A DNA stretch of 64,000 nt from Lentibacillus populi. GTDB lineage: Bacteria > Bacillota > Bacilli > Bacillales > Amphibacillaceae. The stretch spans positions 1-64,000 of the forward strand of contig BMJD01000003.1 of NCBI GenBank assembly GCA_014642895.1, read 5' to 3'. Position numbers and translations under genes: made by a program. How positions within the stretch are numbered: position 1 is the first letter of the stretch; every line of letters starts with the position of its first letter. Below are positions 8,310-16,881 of the stretch, piece by piece. The notes beneath the pieces are model-generated. The model saw nothing but the letters and a program-made list of their open reading frames with translations. It searched no databases and had not been told where the DNA came from.

Positions 8310-9275
8310 ATGAATAAGAAATTTATTCTACTTTTAGTTGTTTTAATTATTTCATTATTTGGTTGTAGTTCAAATTCTTCTAGCAGTAATGATGACTTTC
8401 CATCAAAGACTATTGAAATCACAGTTCCGTGGTCTGCTGGTGGTAGTAGTGACCAAACTGCAAGGGCCTTAGCAGAAGCTATGAGTGATGTTACTGATCA
8501 GAATGTAGTGGTGGTTAATAAGGAAGGAGCGGGTGGAACAATTGCAACATCAGAGATGGCGACACAGCAACCTGATGCTCACAAGATTCTGTTTGATGCA
8601 GTAGGTGTTTTCACTACCCAACCTCATATGCAAGATGTACAGTATTCTATTGACGATTTCCGTCCAGTTAAGGGTTTAACTTATGAACCAATTGTATTAT
8701 TAGTAAATTCCGATTCGCCTTGGGAGACTTTGGATGATTTAATTGCGGATAAAGGTGAAAGGATTACTTATGCACACTCAGGTGCTGGTGGACTGCCAGA
8801 TTTAGCTCAAGCTGCATTTCTCGATCAAGCAGGAATTGAGGCGGAAAGTGTTGCGTATGAGGGACAAAACCCTGCTGTAAGCGCTCTACTCGGTGGACAT
8901 GTTGATACTGTAGCAGCTCACCCAGGCGCAATTATGCAACATGTTGATTCAGGCGACTTGCGCATTTTAGGTGTCTTCTCACCAGAACGTTATGAGGACC
9001 TACCTGACGTACCTACTTTTAAAGAAAAAGGGTTTCCAATTGATATGAGTGTTTGGAAATTTTTACTTGTATCAAAAGAAACTTCTGATAAGGAGTTGAA
9101 TAAATTAACAGAAATTGTTGAAAAAGCAATGGAAAGCCAAAAATATAAAGATTTCCTCAAAACCGCTAATTTAACCCCTGAGGAAATTAGTGGAGAGGAA
9201 ATATCGGAAAGGTTAGAGAAGCAATATAAAGAACATGGTGATGTAATTGACAAAATGGGACTTTCAAAGAAATAA
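8310..9275 (+). CDS. tctC: TctC/Bug-type extracytoplasmic solute-binding lipoprotein
   Basis: A 321-aa solute-binding protein of the tripartite tricarboxylate transporter (TTT) family. A lipoprotein signal ends with the lipobox 'LFGC' at about residue 20, followed by a Ser/Asn-rich linker. The body starts 'FPSKTIEITVPWSAGGSSDQ' and has the family glycine motif around 'KEGAGGTIAT'. It is anchored outside the membrane and hands its ligand to TctA/TctB encoded next. The start at 8310 follows GGAGG, which lies inside the longer frame. Bug-family proteins bind carboxylates; the operon's enzymes suggest a sugar acid here. Confidence 0.93.
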   Translation: MNKKFILLLVVLIISLFGCSSNSSSSNDDFPSKTIEITVPWSAGGSSDQTARALAEAMSDVTDQNVVVVNKEGAGGTIATSEMATQQPDAHKILFDAVGVFTTQPHMQDVQYSIDDFRPVKGLTYEPIVLLVNSDSPWETLDDLIADKGERITYAHSGAGGLPDLAQAAFLDQAGIEAESVAYEGQNPAVSALLGGHVDTVAAHPGAIMQHVDSGDLRILGVFSPERYEDLPDVPTFKEKGFPIDMSVWKFLLVSKETSDKELNKLTEIVEKAMESQKYKDFLKTANLTPEEISGEEISERLEKQYKEHGDVIDKMGLSKK

Positions 9276-9348
9276 GAAATAAAAAATTTTTAGGGGGTGT
9301 AAAGACACTAGCACCCTCTACATACTGAATAAAATGGGTGATTTGAAT

Positions 9349-9801
9349 ATGGCAACTAAAAATCAAAGAGAAAGATATACATGGTTGGTATTTCTAATCG
9401 GAGGTATTTTGTTATGGAAAGTCATTATTCCTACACAAATACAGACAAGTCAAAATTCCACAAACTTTGGACCTGAGCTTTTCCCTAATATGCTGGCAAT
9501 TGTCATTATTCTAGTCAGTGGGCTTTCTTTTATTGGAACTTTTATTAAAAAAGATGCTGAAGTGACCAAGACAACAGGTGAGCCCGGGAAGATATTGGCG
9601 AGTATCTTAGTCTTTGCAATAACGATAGTCTACGCTTATATCATTGATATCATTCATTTTATACCAGCATCGATAATTTGTATGTTTCTGATTATGTGGA
9701 TACTCTCCGTAAGAAAATGGTATTTGTATTTAGTCATGTTAGGGTTGATTTTTCTAGTTAAATTTATTTTTGAGGATATTATGTATATTAATCTACCATA
9801 G
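9349..9801 (+). CDS. tctB: TctB-type small membrane subunit of TTT transporter
   Basis: A 150-aa membrane protein with about four hydrophobic helices, matching the small, poorly conserved TctB subunit. The first helix is 'WLVFLIGGILLWKVIIP', and a pair of helices occupies residues ~80-145. It partners the large TctA subunit in proton- or sodium-driven uptake. The start at 9349 follows GGGTGA; an in-frame ATG at 9334 has no good ribosome binding site. It lies between the binding protein and TctA in the usual C-B-A order. Confidence 0.85.
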   Translation: MATKNQRERYTWLVFLIGGILLWKVIIPTQIQTSQNSTNFGPELFPNMLAIVIILVSGLSFIGTFIKKDAEVTKTTGEPGKILASILVFAITIVYAYIIDIIHFIPASIICMFLIMWILSVRKWYLYLVMLGLIFLVKFIFEDIMYINLP

Positions 9802-9826
9802 ATAAGACATAAAAGGGGTGAGCAAT

Positions 9827-11320
9827 ATGGGAGATGTGTTATTGAATAGTTTTTTAGCTATATTTGAATTTCAAAACCTACTATTTATTATACTAGGAGT
9901 ATTTTTAGGGTTTATCTTTGGTTCTTTACCTGGATTGACTGCCACGATGGGGGTTGCTTTAATGCTACCAGTTACTTATGCGTTGGAGCCCACAACAGCA
10001 ATGCTATTTTTATTAGGTATTTATTGTGCGGGAACCTATGGTGGTTCCGCTTCAGCAATCTTGATCAATACACCTGGGACTCCAGCCTCTGCAGCTACAG
10101 TTATTGATGGGTATGCGCTTGCTGAACAAGGAAAGGCATCTGTAGCATTAAGGATGGCATTGCTTGCATCGGTTGTTGGAGGGATATTTAGTGCGCTGGC
10201 GCTACTTTTAATTGCGCCACAGTTGTCTAAAGTTGCTTTAGAATTTGGACCCCCAGAGTTCTTTGCATTGGCACTTTTTGGATTAACTATGATCATTAGT
10301 GTAAGTAGTAACAACCTGAGAAAAGGTGTCATTATGGGTATCCTAGGGATTCTTATTTCGACTATTGGACTGGATCCAATTGGTGGTCTCCCGCGCTTTT
10401 CATTTGGTAATAATTATTTAATGGGGGGTATCAATTTAATACCTGCATTAATTGGACTGTTTGCGATATCTGAAATTATTAAAAAATCACAAACTGCTCA
10501 TATCAACAAAAAGGATCAAATAAGTAATGTAGAGAAAACAGTTACTTCTTTTAAAACCCTTATCAGAAGATTCAAGAAGACAATGCTTAAATCAAGTGCA
10601 ATCGGTACTTTTATTGGCGCCATTCCTGGTACGGGGCCAGCTATTGCCGCTTTTTTAAGCTACAATGAGGCTAGAAGAGCATCTAAAAACAAGGATGAAT
10701 TTGGGAAAGGGTCGCTAGATGGCATTGCCGCTTCTGAAGCTGGAAATAACGGTGTAACTGGAGCTACTTTAATCCCATTGCTCACTTTAGGGATACCAGG
10801 TGATACTGTAACGGCAGTTATGTTAGGTGCGCTTATGATGCAAGGATTAGCTCCAGGACCAGAATTATTTGTTAACTATGCTGACGTAATGTACACAATT
10901 ATGTTTGGGTTAATACTAGTTAATATTTTCATGTTTATACAGGGGACTTTTGCAACAAAAGTTTTTGCGAAAATTAAGCTTGTCCCAATCAATTTATTGC
11001 TTCCGATCTTAATAATTCTTTGCTTTATAGGCTCTTTTGCCGTAAACAATACAATGTTTGACGTGAAAGTGATGTTGGTATTTGGTTTGATCGGCTTCAT
11101 TTTACCGAAGTTTGGATTTCCTATTACACCAATGTTATTAGGGATAGTGTTAGGGCCAATTGCTGAGACTTCATTTAGACAGTCACTTGCTATTTCAGAT
11201 GGCAGTTATATGATCTTTTTAACAAAACCTATTGCTCTAGTATTTATTTTGATAGCGGTAATTTCTATCCTTTTACCTATTATAAAACCGTATTTTTCGA
11301 AAATACGTAAACAAAAATAA
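9827..11320 (+). CDS. tctA: TctA-type large membrane subunit of TTT transporter
   Basis: A 497-aa integral membrane protein with about 11-12 hydrophobic segments and the TctA signatures 'FGSLPGLTATMGVALMLP' near the N-terminus, 'YGGSASAILINTPGTPASA' and, in the second half, 'IGAIPGTGPAIAAFLSYN'. It forms the translocation path for the ligand delivered by TctC. AGGGGTGAG lies just before the ATG at 9827, so this start is preferred to the GTG at 9818. The gene is followed 15 bases later by the dehydratase gene, indicating one transcript. Confidence 0.95.
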   Translation: MGDVLLNSFLAIFEFQNLLFIILGVFLGFIFGSLPGLTATMGVALMLPVTYALEPTTAMLFLLGIYCAGTYGGSASAILINTPGTPASAATVIDGYALAEQGKASVALRMALLASVVGGIFSALALLLIAPQLSKVALEFGPPEFFALALFGLTMIISVSSNNLRKGVIMGILGILISTIGLDPIGGLPRFSFGNNYLMGGINLIPALIGLFAISEIIKKSQTAHINKKDQISNVEKTVTSFKTLIRRFKKTMLKSSAIGTFIGAIPGTGPAIAAFLSYNEARRASKNKDEFGKGSLDGIAASEAGNNGVTGATLIPLLTLGIPGDTVTAVMLGALMMQGLAPGPELFVNYADVMYTIMFGLILVNIFMFIQGTFATKVFAKIKLVPINLLLPILIILCFIGSFAVNNTMFDVKVMLVFGLIGFILPKFGFPITPMLLGIVLGPIAETSFRQSLAISDGSYMIFLTKPIALVFILIAVISILLPIIKPYFSKIRKQK

Positions 11321-11335
11321 TCGGGGGAGTAATTA

Positions 11336-12487
11336 ATGAAAATCACAGATGTTTTTACTCATGTATTAAGTAAACCCTTGGAAGAACCTTTTGCTTTCTC
11401 ACAAGGCTGGGTTAAGAAAAGGAGCGCAATGATCGTTGAGATCGTTACAGATGAAGGGGTAGTGGGATGGGGAGAATCCCTCTGTCATGGGCTGCAGCCC
11501 CCTGAAATAGCGGCTTCCTTTGTAGACCGTTGTTTTAAACCGCATTTGCTAGGGCGAGATCCTTTTGATGTAGAAGTGCTTTGGGAAGAAATGTACAATT
11601 TAACGAGACCATTTGGGGGCGGTTCTGCTGTTAATGCAATTAGTGGTGTAGACATTGCCTTATGGGATGTAATTGGAAGATCTTTAAACAAACCGGTAAG
11701 CAAATTATTAGGTGGGAACTTCCGTGATGAAATTACACCTTATGCTACTGGTTTTTACCGAAAAGAAAATTTGAATTATCCCGAGGCAGGAATCAAAGAA
11801 GCGAAAATGCACCTTTCAAAAGGGTTTAATGCTTTCAAATTAAAAACAGGATTTGGAGTGGAAGACGATTTAGAATATATTTACGCGATTCGAGAGGCTG
11901 TAGGTAATGAGCCAAAGATGATGCTCGATGCAAATTGTGCTTATAATTCGTCACAAGCCAGAAGACTATTATTTGAACTAGAGGATGCAAATATTAACTT
12001 TTTTGAAGAACCCTTGGCACCGGAGGATATTGAAGGATATAAAGAGATTAAAAATTTAACTAGTACCTTTATTGCTGCCGGAGAAAACATTTTTGGAAAA
12101 ATGGGCTATCGTCATTGGGTCTCTCAAAAGGTACTGGACATTTTACAACCGGATCTATGTTCATCTGGTGGGTTTACGGAATGTAAAAAAATTGCTTCTA
12201 TGGCACAGGCATGGAATACAGAGGTGATCCCACACGTATGGGGTTCCGGTATTGGGTTGGCTGCCTCCATGCAATATATCGCAACGTTGCCGCCGACACC
12301 ACTGTCGCTAAATCCTGCTGGGTTATATCTTGAATATGACCAATCAGATCATCCATTCCGAGAAGAACTAATATTTAACGCAATTCATATGGAGAATGGA
12401 AAGGTACATATTCCCCAAAAACCCGGTATCGGGGTAGATATTAATAGGGATGTCATTGAAGAATATGAGATCAATGTATTTAAATAG
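11336..12487 (+). CDS. Enolase-superfamily sugar-acid dehydratase (MR/MLE type)
   Basis: A 383-aa mandelate racemase/muconate lactonizing enzyme family member. The capping domain covers residues ~1-125, then a TIM barrel. Expected active-site elements are present: the 'FKLKTG' lysines (~166-168), Mg ligands Asp in 'MLDANC' (~198), Glu in 'FFEEP' (~224) and Glu in 'AAGEN' (~248), and the base His in 'IPHVWG' (~298). The Lys/His arrangement is typical of acid-sugar dehydratases, which turn aldonates or glycarates into 2-keto-3-deoxy acids. The KDG kinase and KDPG aldolase downstream fit a C6 acid giving KDG. The exact substrate is not decidable from sequence. Confidence 0.88.
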   Translation: MKITDVFTHVLSKPLEEPFAFSQGWVKKRSAMIVEIVTDEGVVGWGESLCHGLQPPEIAASFVDRCFKPHLLGRDPFDVEVLWEEMYNLTRPFGGGSAVNAISGVDIALWDVIGRSLNKPVSKLLGGNFRDEITPYATGFYRKENLNYPEAGIKEAKMHLSKGFNAFKLKTGFGVEDDLEYIYAIREAVGNEPKMMLDANCAYNSSQARRLLFELEDANINFFEEPLAPEDIEGYKEIKNLTSTFIAAGENIFGKMGYRHWVSQKVLDILQPDLCSSGGFTECKKIASMAQAWNTEVIPHVWGSGIGLAASMQYIATLPPTPLSLNPAGLYLEYDQSDHPFREELIFNAIHMENGKVHIPQKPGIGVDINRDVIEEYEINVFK

Positions 12488-12498
12488 GAGGCTATAAA

Positions 12499-14298
12499 AT
12501 GAATGATCAAAAAGTACTTGTTTTTGGGGTGGATGGTCTAATCCCAGAACTGGTATATAAATTTGCAGAAGAAGGGTGCCTGCCGAATATTTCCAAAATG
12601 ATGGAGGAAGGGGCGGCAACAGAATTATTACCTTATATATCAACATGGGGAGACGTGAATTGGGTGTCGTTCCTGACAGGGCAGTCACCAGGTAACGCTT
12701 GGAAGGGGCAATCTTTTCCAAAGAGTAATAAGAATAATTTATTAGGTATTGCTGATTCCATGAACAAAAAGTGTGCGTTAGTACATTTCCCCCAGTCTGT
12801 TTCAACTGGAGGAACTGACCATTTTAATTTTGCGCCATTTTATGGAGGTAAAGAATCAGCACCTTTTGAAATAGCCTCACCAAGGGTGTTTAGCACGAAA
12901 TTAGATAAATGGCCGGTAAAGGAAGTCAAGGAGTCATTAGGGTGGCCGCCAACTTCTTCTTTAGCACATCATGAAAAAAATAATCGATCGCCTATCAATA
13001 AAAATGATGAAAAGTTAACCTTTGCTATTCAGTTAAAAAATGGATCAGAAAAAATGGTTTCTATTGACCTAGTAGATGATAAGCAAGTCATATTAACTGT
13101 AGATGGTGCTACAAAAGTCGATTTGATGGTTGATGAGTGGACCAATTGGGTTACAGTACGTTTAAGCGATAGTGTAGAAGGATCGGTTAGATTCAAGTTA
13201 GTAAATTATGATTTTGAACGTAGAGAATTGGATATTATTCAAACTCAAATTCTACAAACTGCAAATCTGTCTAATGATGCGAATTTGGAAAAACATTTAA
13301 TAGATACCTACGGGCCATTCATTCAATCATGGACAATCAAGGCATCTCCAGAAGAGCTATATCATGAGACAAGCTTTGAAGAAGCAGAATATCAAGCGAA
13401 ATGGTTAGCAGATACTGCTTTGGAGCTATTAAATAATAATGAATTTGATTTATTTGCAACTGTCTTTCGTTTAAATGATGAAACTCATCATACAAGCCTA
13501 GGACAATATGATCCGGCTTCGTCGTTTTATAAGGAAGAGGATTCGAAGTTATATGAGGAAAATATGAGGAAGAGTTACATTATTTTAGATAGTACAATTG
13601 GAAGGTTAATGAAGGAAAAAAATGATGATACAACATTAATTTTAGCATCTGATCATGGAGATGTACCAAATAAGTATTTCTGTGATGTATATTTACGCTT
13701 GGCAGAATGTGGTCTTTGTGAACTAGATGAAAGTGGTAATCCAATATTGGAGAAATCAAAGGCTTACCTTAAAGATGAAAGAGGTGGTTTAGAAATTTTT
13801 GTGAACCTCGAGGGGAGAGATTCAACAGGGGCAGTTCCAAGAAAAGAGTATGAGTCAGTACAGAATGCTATTTTTGAGGCGCTTTCTACATGGATCTATG
13901 AAGAAAATGGATATCGACAACATGTCAGTGCATTAACATTGAAAAAACAACACGCATCCATTATAGGCTATTGGGGATCTGACATGGGAGACGTTATATT
14001 TGCATATAGTCAGGGCTTTGTGTGGGGAACCAACAAAAAAGACGTTGTTGCTAAGGTTTCGAGTCCAGGAGCTAACCATGGTCCGCAAATTCCAAGCGCT
14101 AGAACAGCACATTCCTCTAACTCAGGGATTTTTGTAATAACTGGAGCAACAAGCAAGGCAGGTTATAAACGAAGTTCAAATACAGCAGGACCCTACTTGA
14201 TGAGTGATGTAGGAAGAACGATTGCTAATTTATTAGGTATCAAAAATCCCCCGACACTTGATGGTCGTTTCATGGCTGACTTATTTACAGATGTTTAA
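12499..14298 (+). CDS. Alkaline-phosphatase-superfamily phosphodiesterase/sulfatase-like enzyme
   Basis: A 599-aa protein of the type I phosphodiesterase/nucleotide pyrophosphatase branch. Metal-binding elements can be placed: Asp in 'FGVDGL' (~11), a Ser/Thr nucleophile candidate in 'STWGDVNWVSFLTG' (~50-62), 'DETHH' (~328), 'LASDHGD' (~383) and 'NHGPQ' (~526). Residues ~165-260 form an inserted beta-rich domain of unknown role. No signal peptide, so cytoplasmic. It lies 11 bases after the dehydratase and 24 before KDG kinase. Such an enzyme is not needed for aldonate catabolism; it may remove a phosphate, sulfate or diester group from an imported conjugate. This is inference. Confidence 0.75.
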   Translation: MNDQKVLVFGVDGLIPELVYKFAEEGCLPNISKMMEEGAATELLPYISTWGDVNWVSFLTGQSPGNAWKGQSFPKSNKNNLLGIADSMNKKCALVHFPQSVSTGGTDHFNFAPFYGGKESAPFEIASPRVFSTKLDKWPVKEVKESLGWPPTSSLAHHEKNNRSPINKNDEKLTFAIQLKNGSEKMVSIDLVDDKQVILTVDGATKVDLMVDEWTNWVTVRLSDSVEGSVRFKLVNYDFERRELDIIQTQILQTANLSNDANLEKHLIDTYGPFIQSWTIKASPEELYHETSFEEAEYQAKWLADTALELLNNNEFDLFATVFRLNDETHHTSLGQYDPASSFYKEEDSKLYEENMRKSYIILDSTIGRLMKEKNDDTTLILASDHGDVPNKYFCDVYLRLAECGLCELDESGNPILEKSKAYLKDERGGLEIFVNLEGRDSTGAVPRKEYESVQNAIFEALSTWIYEENGYRQHVSALTLKKQHASIIGYWGSDMGDVIFAYSQGFVWGTNKKDVVAKVSSPGANHGPQIPSARTAHSSNSGIFVITGATSKAGYKRSSNTAGPYLMSDVGRTIANLLGIKNPPTLDGRFMADLFTDV

Positions 14299-14322
14299 TA
14301 AAAGAGGATTGAGGGATTAAAT

Positions 14323-15270
14323 ATGGATGTAATAACGTTAGGGGAAAGTATGGTGTTGCTTTCACCAGATTCTTATGGCCCTCTACGCTATATAAATCGC
14401 TTTAATAAAATGATTGGTGGGGCCGAATCAAATGTTGCAGTAGCATTATCAAGACTAGGTCATCAAGTTGGTTGGGTAAGTAAATTGGGAAATGATGAAT
14501 TTGGATTATATGTTCGAAATGTGATTCGTGGAGAAGGAGTAGATACTTCACAAGTCGTATTTGTTGATGATAATCCCACTGGAGTATTTTTTAAAGAAAG
14601 AACAGTTGGAAAAGATCCTAATATTTATTATTATCGACAAAACTCTGCGGCCAGTACGTTGGGTCCAGACGATGTAAACACTTCATATTTTCGGCAGGCT
14701 AAGTTCATTCACCTAACAGGTATCACTGCAGCATTAAGCTTTTCGGGTAAAGCGGCAGTTAAAAGAGCTATAAACTCAGCTAAGAATAACAATGAACAAT
14801 GCGTGGTGTTTGATCCGAATATCCGTTTGAAGCTATGGACTGAAGAAGAAGCAATAAGAGAGTTAGTTGATATTGCAAAGGATTGTGACATTGTAATGCC
14901 GGGTATTGAAGAAGGTAAATTGTTAACTGGGTATGAAAGCCCGGAAAAGATTGCTCAATTTTTTCTAGAACGAGGAACAAGTGTAGTAGTTGTCAAATTA
15001 GGATCAAAGGGTGCCTATTTTTCAACTAAAAAAGATAGCGGTTATGTGCCAGGGTATACCGTGGAGAACGTTGTGGACACGGTTGGAGCTGGAGACGGCT
15101 TTGCTGCTGGTTTTATTTCCGGATTGTTAAGAGGTTGGAATTGCTATGATTCCGTTAGATTAGGTAACAATGTTGGTGCATGTGCTTTAAATGTAGAGGG
15201 GGACTTTGAAGGCTATCCATACTGGGAAGAGATAGATCCTGGTAATTCAGAAAAAAAGGTAACTCGTTAG
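14323..15270 (+). CDS. kdgK: 2-keto-3-deoxygluconate kinase (PfkB family)
   Basis: A 315-aa ribokinase/PfkB-family kinase starting 'MDVITLGESMVLLSP', as in KDG kinases. The first PfkB signature region is 'GGAESNVAVALSRLG' (~32-46). The C-terminal motif 'DTVGAGDGFAAGF' (~250-262) carries the catalytic Asp and the anion hole. 'YYRQNSAAS' (~105) matches the sugar-binding stretch of KdgK. It phosphorylates 2-keto-3-deoxygluconate to KDPG, the substrate of the aldolase encoded next. GAGGATTGAGGG precedes the ATG. Neighbours make this assignment strong. Confidence 0.92.
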   Translation: MDVITLGESMVLLSPDSYGPLRYINRFNKMIGGAESNVAVALSRLGHQVGWVSKLGNDEFGLYVRNVIRGEGVDTSQVVFVDDNPTGVFFKERTVGKDPNIYYYRQNSAASTLGPDDVNTSYFRQAKFIHLTGITAALSFSGKAAVKRAINSAKNNNEQCVVFDPNIRLKLWTEEEAIRELVDIAKDCDIVMPGIEEGKLLTGYESPEKIAQFFLERGTSVVVVKLGSKGAYFSTKKDSGYVPGYTVENVVDTVGAGDGFAAGFISGLLRGWNCYDSVRLGNNVGACALNVEGDFEGYPYWEEIDPGNSEKKVTR

Positions 15271-15312
15271 TTACTAGAGTCAACAATAGATTTTCGGGAA
15301 AGTAGGTATAAA

Positions 15313-15945
15313 ATGGCTAATTCTACTCTAAATAAATTGGTTTCTTCAGGAATTGTGGCTGTGGTTAGAAAGATAGACCCAGATAAGGTGACACCATTAG
15401 TTGATTCATTGGTGGCGGGTGGTGTTACAGGTATAGAGATAACAATGAATTCTAAGAATTCATTGGAGAAAATAAGTGAGTTAAAAAGTAAATATGGAGA
15501 GCAAACTGTAGTAGGTGCCGGGACAGTATTAAATCAAAAGCAGGCGAAAGAAGCAATTGTGGCCGGAGCAGATTTCATTTTTGCCCCGACTTTAGATAGA
15601 GATACAATTGAATATACCAAACGTGAGGGGAAAATTATGATCCCAGGTGCGTTTACGCCAACTGAAATCTATCAAGGTTATATTTGGGGAGCTGATATTA
15701 TTAAAGTCTTCCCGGCCAGTGTATTAGGTCCAAAATTCATTAAGGATATTAAAGGTCCACTAGGTGAAATACAAGTTATGCCAACAGGTGGTATCTCGCT
15801 AAATAATATTAAAAGTTTTTTTGAGACAGGCTCTATTGCAGTAGGAGTTGGGGGCTCGTTAGTCCAATCTGAATTAATTAACCAAAATAAATGGGAAGAA
15901 TTAGAGGTTTTGGCAAAGTCATTTGTTGAGTCTAAATTAGGGTGA
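15313..15945 (+). CDS. kdgA: 2-keto-3-deoxy-6-phosphogluconate aldolase
   Basis: A 210-aa class I aldolase of the KDPG/KHG family at full family length. The Schiff-base lysine lies in 'ADIIKVFPAS' (~135), the catalytic Glu in 'GIEITMNS' (~45), and the phosphate-binding glycines in 'MPTGGISLNN' (~160) and 'VGVGGSLV' (~180). It cleaves KDPG to pyruvate and glyceraldehyde-3-phosphate, the last step of this pathway. It is the final gene of the operon; a hairpin follows about 145 bases later. Confidence 0.94.
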   Translation: MANSTLNKLVSSGIVAVVRKIDPDKVTPLVDSLVAGGVTGIEITMNSKNSLEKISELKSKYGEQTVVGAGTVLNQKQAKEAIVAGADFIFAPTLDRDTIEYTKREGKIMIPGAFTPTEIYQGYIWGADIIKVFPASVLGPKFIKDIKGPLGEIQVMPTGGISLNNIKSFFETGSIAVGVGGSLVQSELINQNKWEELEVLAKSFVESKLG

Positions 15946-16088
15946 AGTGCTCCCACAAATTTATTCCCTATTAATAAAATTTAGTATGGTGGCAGTAGGA
16001 TTGAAGGTCAGCTTAATACTAAGTTAATTTGACTAAAATAGCAGTAACAGGCACAGGCTTCTCCGCCACAGTGTACCCGCTGAAAAAT

Positions 16089-16109
16089 CATAGGTTAGAC
16101 CCACCTATG
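16089..16109 (+). terminator. Probable operon terminator
   Basis: CATAGGT/ACCTATG perfect 7-bp arms with a 7-base loop, followed by CCGGCTTTTTA. This is the first terminator-like structure after the aldolase gene. Confidence 0.5.
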
Positions 16110-16160
16110 CCGGCTTTTTAATCCGCTTCCGGACAGGAAAAGAATCCAATTGAGACAGGA

Positions 16161-16193
16161 GTGAGCCACAATCATAATTCAATAGTGGCTCAC
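16161..16193. repeat. 9-bp inverted repeat without T tract
   Basis: GTGAGCCAC and GTGGCTCAC form a perfect stem around a 15-base loop. No T run follows, so it is not a standard terminator. It may be a protein-binding site or part of a REP-like element. Confidence 0.35.
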
Positions 16194-16306
16194 TAGTATT
16201 ATGGATGCAATCCATTTCTTTATCTTGGTAGTACACGTGGACTGGTAGAAGACACTGAAAAACTAACGCTTTCAAAATTGCTGAATATATGAATTACGAA
16301 CAAGAA

Positions 16307-16348
16307 ACCTACAGTTAATCAACTACTTAATAAACTGTAGGTCTTTTT
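16307..16348 (+). terminator. Strong intrinsic terminator with no obvious upstream gene
   Basis: ACCTACAGTT and AACTGTAGGT form a perfect 10-bp stem with a 16-base loop, followed by CTTTTT. The nearest plus-strand gene ends 360 bases earlier, behind another hairpin. It may therefore end a lost gene or a small RNA. Confidence 0.7.
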
Positions 16349-16492
16349 CCATTCATTCAAAAATATAGTGACATTGAAGGGTGACTTACTATGCGTAATT
16401 GGTGACATGCATGGGATAGGTTGCTAATTATAGTAGCGACAAACACATCCCTAAGATCAATTAACATTTCTATTCTCTGGTTAAAAATACTT

Positions 16493-16639
16493 TCAATCAT
16501 TGCTTATTCTAACTGTATTATATTTTGCGTAATGTCTTTCAACCCTTTCAATTAGCTCATCGCATTCGTTCATATCTATACACCTAATAGTTTCATATGC
16601 TTGTACATCTTTTTTAGAACTTTTGCGAATCGTGATCAT
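16493..16639 (-). CDS. Possible 48-aa small protein or gene remnant
   Basis: A 48-codon frame starting MITIRKSSKK and ending VRISND, rich in charged residues and helix-forming in composition. No convincing ribosome binding site precedes the ATG and I recognise no family. It is the only coding-like stretch in the 935-base gap between the aldolase and asparaginase genes, so it may be the tail of a decayed gene. Confidence 0.2.
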   Translation of the reverse strand: MITIRKSSKKDVQAYETIRCIDMNECDELIERVERHYAKYNTVRISND

Positions 16640-16741
16640 TCCATTATTGTTTCGATATGACTAGTGTTACTGTAAAACACTTTATTATTATTAGTTTTTT
16701 CAATCAATATAAACGAAAGTCCATCTAACCATTAAACTTTC

Positions 16742-16821
16742 AGGTTGAAACATACGAATAATCTCGCGTATTTCAACCTATTTATTTATTTTTAATAGTT
16801 TTTTGAATTAATAGGTTGAAA
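16742..16821. promoter_or_regulatory. Three AGGTTGAAA motifs upstream of the asparaginase gene
   Basis: AGGTTGAAA at 16742-16750 faces its inverse TTTCAACCT at 16771-16779. The arms extend through nearby TACG/CGTA bases with a bulge. A third direct copy lies at 16813-16821, about 60 bases before the start codon. This looks like an operator array; the regulator is unknown. Confidence 0.45.
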
Positions 16822-16881
16822 TTGGTTCCAATATAGTTTATTATTTTGTTATTATCAAAAAATTAAAAAGGGAGAGAAGAA

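Noticed and set aside
12368-12805. 145-aa antisense ORF over the dehydratase/phosphatase junction
   Set aside because: Shadow of two well-supported genes; no ribosome binding site or recognisable motif.
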